The notes: generated from the letters alone by a model not told the origin. Numbered from the stretch's first letter, positions 6,102-12,708 are shown. The stretch: 15,390 nucleotides of DNA from VRUE01 sp046733275 (GCA_046733275.1 JBKPOW010000201.1:1-15390), one strand, 5' to 3'. Numbers and translations are program-made.

Positions 6102-6785
6102 ATGGACATCAACGCGCTGATCCTCAACTGCACGCTGAAGAAGTCGCCCGAGGTCTCCAACACCCAGGGCCTGATCGACCTCGTCACCGCCCATTTCGAC
6201 GAGCTCGGCGTCAGGCACGAGACGCTGCGGCCGGTCGACTACGAGATCCCCTTCGGCATCGTCTCCGACATGGGGGAGGGGGACGAGTGGCCCCGGATCC
6301 TCGAGAAGGTCCTCGCCGCCGACGTCCTGATCGTCGGCATGTCGATCTGGTTCGGCGTCCGCAACAGCGTCAGCCAAATGGTGATCGAGCGGCTCGACGG
6401 CACCTACAACACGACCAACGAGGTCGGCCAGTACCCCCTCTACAACACGGTCGGAGGCGTGGTCGTCACCGGCAACGAGGATGGCGCGCACGCCTGCGCG
6501 GAGACGACCCTCTTCAACCTCAGCCACCTCGGCTGCGCGATCCCGCCCAACGCCGACACCTACTGGGTCGGCGACGCCGGCCCCGGGCCCTCCTTCATCG
6601 AAGCGGGCGGGGCGGACCACCCCTACACGCAGAAGACCGCCAAGTGGATGGCGCACAACGTCACCCACCTGGCGCGGATCCTGAAGCAGCACCCGATCCC
6701 GCCGGAAGGCAACACGGTGCCCGGCTGGCAGCCCGACGAGTGCCAGGGCCACGACGACCGCATGCCCGGCGGCCACGTCGGCTAG
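6102..6785 (+). CDS. NAD(P)H-dependent FMN reductase / flavodoxin-family protein
   Basis: A 227-residue soluble flavoprotein. The first strand and phosphate loop are ALILNCTLKKSPEVSNT (residues 5-21), the form seen in NADPH-dependent FMN reductases where a GSPRxxxNT-like loop holds the FMN phosphate. DVLIVGMSIWFGVRNSVSQMVIERL (74-98) is the second flavin-contacting strand with its aromatic, and VVVTGNEDGAHACAETTL (120-137) the third. ATG 6102 was chosen because AGGGGGAGG ends 9 nt upstream; ATG 6093 touches that ribosome-binding site with no spacer. The His/Pro/Gly-rich C-terminal 30 residues (KQHPIPPEGN to GGHVG) are an extension beyond the core fold. It is divergent from ccdA and upstream of the thiolase cassette but separated from it by 120 bases and two hairpins. 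The substrate is unknown. Confidence 0.85.
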   Translation: MDINALILNCTLKKSPEVSNTQGLIDLVTAHFDELGVRHETLRPVDYEIPFGIVSDMGEGDEWPRILEKVLAADVLIVGMSIWFGVRNSVSQMVIERLDGTYNTTNEVGQYPLYNTVGGVVVTGNEDGAHACAETTLFNLSHLGCAIPPNADTYWVGDAGPGPSFIEAGGADHPYTQKTAKWMAHNVTHLARILKQHPIPPEGNTVPGWQPDECQGHDDRMPGGHVG

Positions 6786-6826
6786 CGCTGTTCCTCTGCG
6801 GCATCTAGGCGGGCAAAGGAACAGCG
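6786..6826 (+). terminator. Stem-loop immediately after the flavoprotein stop codon
   Basis: CGCTGTTCCT (6786-6795) and AGGAACAGCG (6817-6826) form a perfect 10-bp stem around a 21-nt loop, starting on the base after the TAG stop. No T-run follows. The position suggests transcript termination or 3'-end protection, but the large loop weakens the intrinsic-terminator reading. Confidence 0.45.
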
Positions 6827-6845
6827 GAGGAGGGTGGGGACGCGG

Positions 6846-6851
6846 TACAGT
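6846..6851 (+). promoter_or_regulatory. Candidate -10 box (TACAGT) for the thiolase cassette
   Basis: TACAGT fits TANNNT and would start a transcript near 6858 with a leader of about 48 nt before TTG 6906. No convincing -35 is seen. The assignment rests only on position and the T/A pattern. Confidence 0.25.
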
Positions 6852-6869
6852 CCTGGCTAGGCAGCCAAA

Positions 6870-6887
6870 CGCCGCGGGGGCGCGGCG
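6870..6887 (+). promoter_or_regulatory. GC hairpin in the leader just before the thiolase ribosome-binding site
   Basis: CGCCGCG (6870-6876) and CGCGGCG (6881-6887) form a perfect 7-bp all-GC stem with a GGGG loop. The stem ends 7 nt before the CAGGAG at 6895-6900 that serves TTG 6906. It could slow or gate translation, stabilise the mRNA, or act as a late terminator of the flavoprotein transcript. Confidence 0.5.
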
Positions 6888-6905
6888 CGACCACAGGAGC
6901 AGACT

Positions 6906-8099
6906 TTGAGCAACCGCACGTTCGTGATCGGGGTCGGGATGACCAAGTTCGAGAAGCCCGGCACCAAGGAGGGCGACTACCCCGATTGGGCCAAGGAGGC
7001 GGGGGGGAAGGCGCTCGCCGACGCCGGCATTCCCTACGACGACGTCGAGCAGGCCTTCGCCGGCTACTGCTACGGCGACTCGACCTACGGCCAGCGGGCG
7101 CTCTACCAGCTCGGCCTCACCGGCATCCCGGTGGTCAACGTCAACAACAACTGCTCGACCGGCTCCTCGGCGCTGTTCCTCGCCCGTCAGGCGGTCAAGG
7201 GCGGGCTCGCCGAGTGCGCGATGGCGATCGGCTTCGAGAAGATGGAGCCCGGCTCGCTCGGCGTCAAGTACACCGACCGCACCAACGCGCTAGACAAGCA
7301 CGCGATGCGGATGTTCGAGATCCGTGACCCCGAGCAGTCGCCGCCGGCACCACAGATGTTCGGCAACGCCGGCCGCGATCACATGGAGAAGTACGGCTCC
7401 AACCCCGACCACTACGCCTGGATCGGGTGGAAGAACCACAAGCACTCGGTCAACAACCCCTACGCTCAGTTCCAGGACGAGTACACGCTCGAGGACATCA
7501 AGGCGGCGAAGATGATCCACGACCCGCTGACCAAGCTGCAGTGCTCGCCGACCTCCGACGGCTCGGCCTGCGCGATCGTCGCCTCGGAGCGCTACGTCGA
7601 AGAGCACGACCTCGGCGGCCAGGCGATCGAGATCGCCGGCCAGTCGATGATCACCGACCTCAGCTCGACCTTCGCCGAGGACACCGACTGCATGAAGATC
7701 GTCGGCTCCGACATGTCGAAGGCGGCGGCGGAGAAGGCCTATGCCGAGGCCGGGATCAGCGCCGAGGAGGTCGACGTCTGCGAGCTGCACGACTGCTTCA
7801 GCGCCAACGAGCTCATCACCTACGAAGCGCTCGGCTTCGCAGAGGAGGGCGAGGGGCACAAGCTGGTCGAGGAAGAGGCGACCACCTACGGCGGCAAGGT
7901 CGTCGTCAACCCCTCCGGCGGATTGATCTCCAAGGGCCACCCGCTCGGCGCGACCGGGCTGGCGCAGTGCTCGGAGCTGACCTGGCAGCTGCGCGGGCAA
8001 GCCGACAAGCGACAGGTGGAGGGCGCGAAGACCGCCCTGCAGCACAACATCGGCCTCGGCGGCGCCGCCGTGGTCACCGTCTACAAGCCGGCGGCCTAG
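6906..8099 (+). CDS. SCP2-type thiolase / lipid-transfer protein
   Basis: A 397-residue member of the thiolase superfamily, close to the thiolase domain of sterol carrier protein X and the proteins often annotated 'lipid-transfer protein' in actinobacteria. These act on acyl-CoA in fatty-acid or sterol side-chain breakdown. The nucleophile is C83 in NNNCSTGSSAL. HDCF at 295-298, NPSGG at 335-339 and GHPLGATG at 344-351 supply the remaining active-site loops; the C-terminal loop is HNIGLGGA, as in SCP2 thiolases, rather than the CxG of standard thiolases. There is no separate SCP2 lipid-binding domain. The TTG start is supported by AGGAG 5 nt upstream. It leads a cassette with the SDR (28-base gap) and the methyltransferase. 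Some relatives need a small DUF35 partner, and none is visible here. Confidence 0.92.
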   Translation: MSNRTFVIGVGMTKFEKPGTKEGDYPDWAKEAGGKALADAGIPYDDVEQAFAGYCYGDSTYGQRALYQLGLTGIPVVNVNNNCSTGSSALFLARQAVKGGLAECAMAIGFEKMEPGSLGVKYTDRTNALDKHAMRMFEIRDPEQSPPAPQMFGNAGRDHMEKYGSNPDHYAWIGWKNHKHSVNNPYAQFQDEYTLEDIKAAKMIHDPLTKLQCSPTSDGSACAIVASERYVEEHDLGGQAIEIAGQSMITDLSSTFAEDTDCMKIVGSDMSKAAAEKAYAEAGISAEEVDVCELHDCFSANELITYEALGFAEEGEGHKLVEEEATTYGGKVVVNPSGGLISKGHPLGATGLAQCSELTWQLRGQADKRQVEGAKTALQHNIGLGGAAVVTVYKPAA

Positions 8100-8127
8100 A
8101 AGGGCGCACCGGCAGGAGGAGGGCACG

Positions 8128-9021
8128 ATGGCGAAGAAGGAGCGACGCTCACTCAGCGGCAAGGTGGTGGCGATCACCGGGGGAGCGCGGGGGATTGGCA
8201 GGACGACCGCGCAGGCGCTTGTACGCAAGGACTGCCGGGTGGCCCTCGGCGACCTCGACCTCGCGCCGGCCGAGCAGGCTGCGGCCGAGCTGGGCGGCGG
8301 CACGGTCGCGATTCAGCTCAACGTCACCGACCGCGGGTCCTTCGCCGCCTTCCTCGACGAGGCCGAGCGCCAGCTGGGCCCGGTCGACGTGCTGATCAAC
8401 AACGCCGGGATCATGCCGGTGACGCCGTTCGAGCAGGAGAGCGACGACTCGATCCGCCGCCAGCTCGACATCAACGTCTACGGCGTGATCGTCGGCACCC
8501 AGCTCGCCGTGCAGCGGATGAAAGCGCGGGGGCGCGGCCACATCGTCAACATCGCCTCCTCGGCCGGCAAAGCCGGCGTGCCCGGGATCGCCACCTACGC
8601 GGCGACCAAGCACGCCGTCGTTGGCCTGACCGAGGCGGTGCGGGCCGAGTGCGCGAACACCGGCATCGAGCTCTCCTACGTCATGCCGATCACCGTCAAC
8701 ACGCAGCTGATCGAAGGCCTCGTCGACAAGCGCGGCGTCAAGCGGGTCGAGGCGGAGGACGTTGCAAACGAGATCGTCAACGCGCTCGAGCTGGACAAGG
8801 TCGACGTCTACGTGCCCCGCGAGCTGCGGGCCTCGATCGTCCTCGGCGCGCTGCTGCCGCGCCGCGCCCGTGAGGCGGTCGCGCGCTTCATGGGCGTCAC
8901 CGAGGTGATGACCGAGGTCGACCCCGCCGCCCGCGCCGCCTACGAGGAGCGGATCTCGCACAACGACCCCGGCGTCGAGCCCGGGGCGGAGGCAAAGCCG
9001 GCCGAGCGCGAAGCCGCCTGA
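8128..9021 (+). CDS. Short-chain dehydrogenase/reductase (SDR)
   Basis: A 297-residue classical SDR that oxidises an alcohol or reduces a ketone with a nicotinamide cofactor. The cofactor loop is TGGARGIG at 17-24, the acidic D42 after strand 2 (GDLDLAP) points to NAD(H), NNAG is at 91-94, and the catalytic set is N115-S144-Y157-K161 (INVYG, NIASSAG, YAATK). After strand 6 the usual PG is PI (MPITVNTQL), a variant seen in several actinobacterial SDRs. About 45 residues follow the core: a basic helical stretch and an acidic Ala-rich tail. The start is well supported by GGAGGAGG before ATG 8128. Position right after a thiolase suggests a hydroxyacyl-CoA, sterol or related substrate, which is inference only. 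Confidence 0.92.
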   Translation: MAKKERRSLSGKVVAITGGARGIGRTTAQALVRKDCRVALGDLDLAPAEQAAAELGGGTVAIQLNVTDRGSFAAFLDEAERQLGPVDVLINNAGIMPVTPFEQESDDSIRRQLDINVYGVIVGTQLAVQRMKARGRGHIVNIASSAGKAGVPGIATYAATKHAVVGLTEAVRAECANTGIELSYVMPITVNTQLIEGLVDKRGVKRVEAEDVANEIVNALELDKVDVYVPRELRASIVLGALLPRRAREAVARFMGVTEVMTEVDPAARAAYEERISHNDPGVEPGAEAKPAEREAA

Positions 9022-9028
9022 GACCGCC

Positions 9029-9679
9029 GTGGGGCGAATTTACGACGCGACCTGGGGAAGGGCCTTCTCGGCGCTCTACGACAGCATGCTTAAGGGCACC
9101 GAGGAGGCGGGGCTGCGCGAGCGGCGGCGCGAGGTCCTCGCCGCGGCGCGGGGGCGGACGATCGACATCGGCGCCGGCACCGGCGCCAATCTCGGGCTCT
9201 TCCCGGAGGGGCTGGAGGGCATCGTCATGGCCGAGCCCGATCCGCACATGGTCAAGCGCCTGCGGCGCAAGGTCGCCGACTCAGGCACCGAGGCCGAGGT
9301 GGTCGAGGCCGGCGCCGAACGGCTGCCCTTCGGCGACGACAGCTTCGACACCGCCGTCTTCACGCTGGTCCTCTGCACGGTCCCCGACCCGGCCGTGGCG
9401 CTGGCCGAGGCCGCGCGCGTGCTGAGGCCCGGCGGGCAGTTGCTCTTCCTCGAGCACGTCCGCGCCGAGGATCCGGGCCTGGCGCGCTGGCAGGACCGCT
9501 TCGAAAGGCCCTGGCGCTTCGTCGGCGACGGCTGCCACTGCAACCGCGACACGCCGGCAACGATCGAGGCCTCGCCGCTGAAGCTCGAGTCGGTCGAACG
9601 CGGCGAGCTGCCCAAATCGCCGCCGATCGCCCGTCCGCTGGCCTGGGGCCGTGCCACCGCGCCCGGGCCGGCCGCTTAG
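9029..9679 (+). CDS. SAM-dependent methyltransferase, METTL7-like
   Basis: A 216-residue class I methyltransferase. Motif I is IDIGAGTGANL at 45-55, motif II contains AEPDP at 68-72, ERLPFGDDSFDTAVFTLVLCTV at 97-118 includes the motif IV region (split here by family-typical spacing), and VLRPGGQLLFLEHV at 131-144 is the later strand pair. The block GDGCHCNRDT at 166-175 resembles the GDGCxxxRxT signature of METTL7-type enzymes, which in animals are thiol methyltransferases associated with lipid droplets and membranes. Bacterial relatives have no settled substrate. The GTG start is 7 bases after the SDR stop with no ribosome-binding site, so translation is probably coupled. No transmembrane anchor is visible, unlike the animal proteins. 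Confidence 0.85.
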   Translation: MGRIYDATWGRAFSALYDSMLKGTEEAGLRERRREVLAAARGRTIDIGAGTGANLGLFPEGLEGIVMAEPDPHMVKRLRRKVADSGTEAEVVEAGAERLPFGDDSFDTAVFTLVLCTVPDPAVALAEAARVLRPGGQLLFLEHVRAEDPGLARWQDRFERPWRFVGDGCHCNRDTPATIEASPLKLESVERGELPKSPPIARPLAWGRATAPGPAA

Positions 9680-9760
9680 CCGGTTAGGCATGCATCATCC
9701 ACGGGCGGGGTGCGGGCCAGGTCCGCGAATTCAACGCACGATAATGAAGGTTATGTCAAC
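9680..9760. other. Convergent junction without a recognisable terminator
   Basis: These 81 bases separate the methyltransferase stop from the DsbA-like gene stop. The right half (about 9729-9762) is lower in GC than its surroundings and includes a TTGACA on the minus strand, but with no -10 at the right distance. I see no strong hairpin with a T-run. Confidence 0.5.
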
Positions 9761-10471
9761 TCAGCCATGCGCGTCCTCTATTGCCTCTTCCAGCGCCCCC
9801 GCCGAGCCGGGCGTGCCGAGGACTTCCTTGCCCTCGGTCGCCGGGCCGCTGACGGCGAACGAAGGCGTGCCGGTGAGGCCGAGGCTCTGCGCTTCCTCGC
9901 TTTCGCGCTGAACCTGACGCAGGACGGCCTGGCTCTCGCGTTGCTCATTCCACCGGGCGATGTCCCCGACCCCCGCGGCCCGTGCGATCTCGGTGAGGAA
10001 CTCGTCGGTGACATAACCGGAGGCCTCGAGGCCCTGGTTGACGTAGAAGAGGTCGACGAACTCCCAGCCGCGGCCCTGCTCGCCGGCGGCGATCGCGGCG
10101 GCAGCCGCCGGCACCGATTCCTCGCTGATGATGGTGAAGTTGCGGAACTCGATCTTCGCCTCACCGCCGCGCACTTTCGCCTCGATCACGTCGGGAACGA
10201 CGCCTTCGGCGAAGGCCTTGCAGACCGGGCACTGCAGGTCGCCGTACTCGTAGAGGGTCACCCTGGCCTGCGGCCTACCTAGCACCAGGCCCTCCCGCGG
10301 GATCCCGCGCAGCTCGCGCTTCACCGCGGCGACGTCCTCCAACCGGGTATCGCCCCCCTCGGTCTCGCTCGAGTTGACGACGATCAGCACCAGCACCCCG
10401 GCGAGCGCGAGGAAGGCGGCGGCGCTGGCTACCTGCAGCAGGCGCCGGCGCCGCGCGTCCCCGTCGCTCAC
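9761..10471 (-). CDS. Membrane-anchored DsbA-like thiol oxidoreductase
   Basis: A 236-residue protein that would insert disulfides into exported proteins. An RRRR cluster is followed by a membrane segment at about residues 10-33 (VASAAAFLALAGVLVLIVV), so it should sit outside the cytoplasm with an N-terminal anchor. The thioredoxin fold carries the CPVC active site at 81-84 (YGDLQCPVCKAF) and the cis-proline loop TGTPSF with P203; the central helical insert matches the DsbA_2/thioredoxin_4 type. GTG 10471 was chosen because its last two bases begin the TGA of the VKOR gene (GTGA), a typical coupled start. A longer frame back to 10555 is antisense-like Arg/Gly-rich sequence inside VKOR. With VKOR it forms a two-gene disulfide-forming system. 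Confidence 0.92.
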   Translation of the reverse strand: MSDGDARRRRLLQVASAAAFLALAGVLVLIVVNSSETEGGDTRLEDVAAVKRELRGIPREGLVLGRPQARVTLYEYGDLQCPVCKAFAEGVVPDVIEAKVRGGEAKIEFRNFTIISEESVPAAAAAIAAGEQGRGWEFVDLFYVNQGLEASGYVTDEFLTEIARAAGVGDIARWNEQRESQAVLRQVQRESEEAQSLGLTGTPSFAVSGPATEGKEVLGTPGSAGALEEAIEDAHG

Positions 10472-10899
10472 GCCGGCCGTCCCACGTAGGCGACCATCCG
10501 CACCGCGCTGAGGCCGAACAGGACCGTCATCAGGACCGCGCTGGCGACGCACCACTGGCAGATCGCCTCGATCTTGAACAGCTCGATGTAGGTGAGGAAG
10601 ACGCTGTAGCCGAAGCCGACCAGCGAGACGGCGAAGCCGGCCATGCGCGCCGCGTCGCCGCGCAGGAGCGCGGCTGCCAGCAGCAACACGTAGCCGGCGA
10701 TGCCGAAGACGGCGATGTTGACGCCGAGCAGATGCGAGTAGCTGCTGCCGGCGACGGTCTCGCAGCCGCTGCCGCCGGCGATGCAGGTCGGCGCGTCCCC
10801 ACCCGCGGCCTCGATCGCGATGTAGGAGGCGACGCCAATGCCGAAGGCGGCGACGAAGGTCGCGATTTTCCGCAGCGTGCCCTCCGCCGGCGCCTTCAT
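10468..10899 (-). CDS. Vitamin K epoxide reductase family protein (DsbB-like quinone oxidoreductase)
   Basis: A 143-residue integral membrane protein with four hydrophobic segments near 10-31, 56-80, 86-108 and 117-138. It would pass electrons from reduced DsbA-type protein to quinone. The four redox cysteines of the family are present: C39 and C46 in the first outside loop (APTCIAGGSGCETV) and C114/C117 as CQWC before the last helix. In some actinobacteria and cyanobacteria VKOR is fused to a thioredoxin domain; here the partner is a separate overlapping gene. ATG 10899 was chosen because residues before it are not VKOR-like and the frame runs antisense-like into the next gene. A TAGGCT box ends 8 nt upstream, suggesting a leaderless transcript. 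Confidence 0.92.
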   Translation of the reverse strand: MKAPAEGTLRKIATFVAAFGIGVASYIAIEAAGGDAPTCIAGGSGCETVAGSSYSHLLGVNIAVFGIAGYVLLLAAALLRGDAARMAGFAVSLVGFGYSVFLTYIELFKIEAICQWCVASAVLMTVLFGLSAVRMVAYVGRPA

Positions 10900-10907
10900 G
10901 CGGCAGG

Positions 10908-10913
10908 AGCCTA
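10908..10913 (-). promoter_or_regulatory. Candidate -10 box (TAGGCT) for the VKOR-DsbA operon
   Basis: On the minus strand TAGGCT ends 8 nt before ATG 10899 and no ribosome-binding site is present. A TTTAACC stretch 19-20 nt further upstream could be a poor -35. This supports an independent transcript for VKOR-DsbA rather than read-through from the peroxiredoxin operon. Confidence 0.4.
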
Positions 10914-10953
10914 TGCGTTCCACCTTTTCGCCGGTTAAAGCGACGGAGTCAAT

Positions 10954-10973
10954 GCCGCGCGCGGTCGCGCGGC
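10954..10973 (-). terminator. GC stem-loop directly after the PRC-barrel gene
   Basis: GCCGCGCG (10954-10961) and CGCGCGGC (10966-10973) make a perfect 8-bp all-GC stem with a 4-nt loop. The stem begins on the base after the TGA of the minus-strand gene. No T-run follows, as is common for actinobacterial terminator candidates. It separates the peroxiredoxin operon from the VKOR promoter. Confidence 0.55.
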
Positions 10974-11339
10974 TCAGTGCCGCTTCCAGCCGCCGCCGAA
11001 GAGGCGGCCGAGGCGGCCGCCGCGCAGGTTGGGGACGAAGCGTGCGTGCCCCTCCTCCGGGGGCCCCAGCCGGCGGGCCTCCTCCGCGTCGATCGCGAGC
11101 GTCACCGCGCGCTCGGCCGTGCGCGCCACCTCGGGCGCGTCGGCGAAGCGCAGCTCGCCGCCGGCGTCCTCGAAGACGAGGCCGTCGAAGATGTGCTCGC
11201 GGTGGTTGTCGAGCACCGCCCGTACGCGGCCGACTTCGACTCCGTCGGAGCTGTAGATCGGCGTTCCCGGCTCGACCGCCGAGTAGTGAATCGGGTGGCC
11301 TGCGTCGGGTCCGTCGCTGGGCTCGGGCATGGTCCTCAT
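10974..11339 (-). CDS. PRC-barrel-like small protein
   Basis: A 121-residue cytosolic protein. The segment from PGTPIYSSDGVEVGRVRAV to IFDGLVFED (about residues 24-57) has the strand-turn pattern of a PRC-barrel: an instruction to be 'at' a value followed by DGxxVGxV and a hydrophobic strand. A second block (VTLAIDAEEARRL) fits the end of the barrel. The C-terminus is basic and Gly-rich (LRGGRLGRLFGGGWKRH), perhaps for nucleic acid or membrane contact. ATG 11339 overlaps the hydrolase stop as ATGA; an ATG at 11330 is a possible alternative. Proteins of this type are widespread in actinobacteria and mostly uncharacterised. It is the last gene of the peroxiredoxin operon. Confidence 0.75.
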   Translation of the reverse strand: MRTMPEPSDGPDAGHPIHYSAVEPGTPIYSSDGVEVGRVRAVLDNHREHIFDGLVFEDAGGELRFADAPEVARTAERAVTLAIDAEEARRLGPPEEGHARFVPNLRGGRLGRLFGGGWKRH

Positions 11340-12178
11340 TCTTGCGCCTGGCCGACCTCGGCGCAGAAGGCGGCGATCTCGCGCGAGAGTCTGCCGCCCT
11401 GCCAGGCGAGCGGCGACGCGCCTTCCTCCTCACCCGTCAGGCGCGCCAGCGGCAGGTGCTCCGCGTAGGCCTCGGCGACGTGGCGGGGGTGGCCCGGATC
11501 GGCGTCGTCGTGACTGGCGACGACGAGCGTCGGTACCCGCAGCGACTCGAGCTCCTCCATCCGCTCGAACGGCCGCGAGCGCGGCACCTGGCGCAGGGCC
11601 TCGACGACCGCGTCGAGGCGGCGGTGCTGGAGCATGCGCTCGCGGGTGAAGCGCAGGACCGAGTCGCGCCAGGCAGGGTCGATCCCCTGCACCCGGTCGA
11701 TGTAACCGACGAAGCCATCGACCCCGCCCCCCTCCAGGGCCGCCGCGAGACCGTCCCAGTAGGCCAGCGCCTCGTCGGTGATCTCGCCCATGTAGACCGG
11801 GCCGATCACGACGAGCCCGGCGAGGCGCTCGGGCCGTCGCAGCGCGTAGGCGACCGCGGTGTGGGCGCCCATCGAGTGGCCGGCGAGGACGAAGCGCTCA
11901 TCGCTCACCCTCTCCGCGATCACCTCTTCGAAGTCGCCGACCAGCTCCAGGTATCCATAACCCTGGCCATCGGGAGCGGGATCCGACTCGCCGTGACCGC
12001 GGGCGTCGTAAGAGAAGACGGCGTGACCGGCCCGCTCCAGCGCGCGAGAGCCGTGGAGAACGTAACGCCGCGTCGCCGTGATCCCATGACAGAGGACGAC
12101 CGCCGGCCCCTCCCCCGCCCCCTCACCGCGGATCGCCGGCCGCTCGCCGGCGGTGAACGGCCGCGCCTCGGCCGGCAT
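11336..12178 (-). CDS. Alpha/beta hydrolase (serine nucleophile)
   Basis: A 280-residue cytosolic protein with the alpha/beta hydrolase fold. The oxyanion region is VVLCHGITATRRYV at 27-40, YDARGHGES at 57-65 is the usual strand-4 turn, and the nucleophile elbow is GHSMG at 100-104 with S102. A helical cap lies around 125-205. VPTLVVASHDDADPGHPRHV (215-234) places the acid at D224, D225 or D227. The expected catalytic His near the C-terminus (usually in GHxxxxE) is not obvious: the stretch at 248-265 is TGEEEGASPLAWQGGRLS. The His may come from another loop, or the protein may not be a standard esterase. The start overlaps the peroxiredoxin stop as TGATG, so the two are translationally coupled. 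Confidence 0.85.
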   Translation of the reverse strand: MPAEARPFTAGERPAIRGEGAGEGPAVVLCHGITATRRYVLHGSRALERAGHAVFSYDARGHGESDPAPDGQGYGYLELVGDFEEVIAERVSDERFVLAGHSMGAHTAVAYALRRPERLAGLVVIGPVYMGEITDEALAYWDGLAAALEGGGVDGFVGYIDRVQGIDPAWRDSVLRFTRERMLQHRRLDAVVEALRQVPRSRPFERMEELESLRVPTLVVASHDDADPGHPRHVAEAYAEHLPLARLTGEEEGASPLAWQGGRLSREIAAFCAEVGQAQE

Positions 12179-12678
12179 CAGGAGATCGCGGCGACGGCGC
12201 GCTCCAGGTCGCCGACCGTCTGGAACCTCGCGCCGGTGCGCGAGACGTGCCGGTAGCGAACGCTGCCCTCCTTGTCGACGAGGAAGATCGCCCGCATCAC
12301 GTAGCGGCCGCCCTGCACGCCCTCCAAGCCCGCCAGCTTTCCCAGCGGCCCGGCCCAGCCGACGACGCCATAGCTCTTGCTGACGGCGAGGTCCTCATCG
12401 GCGAGCAGGGGGACGTTGAGGTCCTGCTCCTGGGCCCAGCGCTCGTGCGAGTCGACCGACTGCGGCGAGATCCCCAAGACCGCGGCGTCGAGCTGGTCGA
12501 GCCGGTCGCCCTTGTCGCGGTAGGAGCAGAACTGCGCCGTGCAGACCCGCGTCGCGTCGCCGGGGTAGAAGGCGAGGACGACGTTCTGACCGCGGTAGTC
12601 GCCGAGGCGGTAGGTCCTGCCGCCGGTCCCCGGCAGCTCGAAGTCTGGTGCGGCGTCGCCGACGTCGACCTTGGCCAT
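12178..12678 (-). CDS. bcp: Peroxiredoxin, Bcp/PrxQ type
   Basis: A 166-residue cytosolic thiol peroxidase that reduces hydrogen peroxide and organic hydroperoxides. The peroxidatic cysteine is C46 in FYPGDATRVCTAQFC, matching the P-x3-T-x2-C pattern, and C51 five residues later is the resolving cysteine of the atypical two-cysteine Bcp/PrxQ group. VGDAAPDFELPG at 6-17 is the typical N-terminus, and RAIFLVDKEGSVRY (about 129-142) the later strands. The length fits Bcp proteins. A TAAACT box lies 6 nt before ATG 12678 with no ribosome-binding site, giving a leaderless start. It is the first gene of a three-gene operon with the hydrolase and the PRC-barrel-like protein. Confidence 0.93.
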   Translation of the reverse strand: MAKVDVGDAAPDFELPGTGGRTYRLGDYRGQNVVLAFYPGDATRVCTAQFCSYRDKGDRLDQLDAAVLGISPQSVDSHERWAQEQDLNVPLLADEDLAVSKSYGVVGWAGPLGKLAGLEGVQGGRYVMRAIFLVDKEGSVRYRHVSRTGARFQTVGDLERAVAAIS

Positions 12679-12684
12679 GCAGCC

Positions 12685-12690
12685 AGTTTA
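12685..12690 (-). promoter_or_regulatory. Candidate -10 box (TAAACT) for the peroxiredoxin operon
   Basis: On the minus strand TAAACT ends 6 nt before ATG 12678, so the predicted transcription start is the A of the ATG. It shares a 37-base intergenic region with the divergent hydrolase promoter. Confidence 0.5.
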
Positions 12691-12700
12691 TGCGGCCGCA
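12691..12700. promoter_or_regulatory. 10-base palindrome between two divergent -10 boxes
   Basis: TGCGGCCGCA is perfectly symmetrical. It abuts the minus-strand -10 (12685-12690) and is 2 bases from the plus-strand -10 (12703-12708). A protein bound here would cover both promoters. The symmetry may also be chance in GC-rich DNA. Confidence 0.35.
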
Positions 12701-12702
12701 GC

Positions 12703-12708
12703 TAGATT
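12703..12708 (+). promoter_or_regulatory. Candidate -10 box (TAGATT) for the epoxide-hydrolase-like gene
   Basis: TAGATT ends 7 nt before GTG 12716 and supports that start over an in-frame start at 12671, which would overlap the peroxiredoxin start. Confidence 0.45.

Noticed and set aside
6026..6808. Plus-strand 260-codon frame overlapping the flavoprotein
   Set aside because: It is Arg/Pro-rich shadow sequence in the wrong frame of a well-supported gene.
7290..8303. Minus-strand 337-codon frame under the thiolase
   Set aside because: It mirrors the thiolase codons, shows no motif, and the thiolase is intact with all active-site residues.
9736..9762. Minus-strand TTGACA after the DsbA-like gene as a promoter
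   Set aside because: No -10 hexamer at 16-19 nt spacing and no gene start in that direction within the region.
10900..11433. Upstream extension of the VKOR frame
   Set aside because: The extra 178 codons are Arg/Pro/Ala-rich, overlap the PRC-barrel gene in another frame, and precede a normal VKOR start with a -10-like box.
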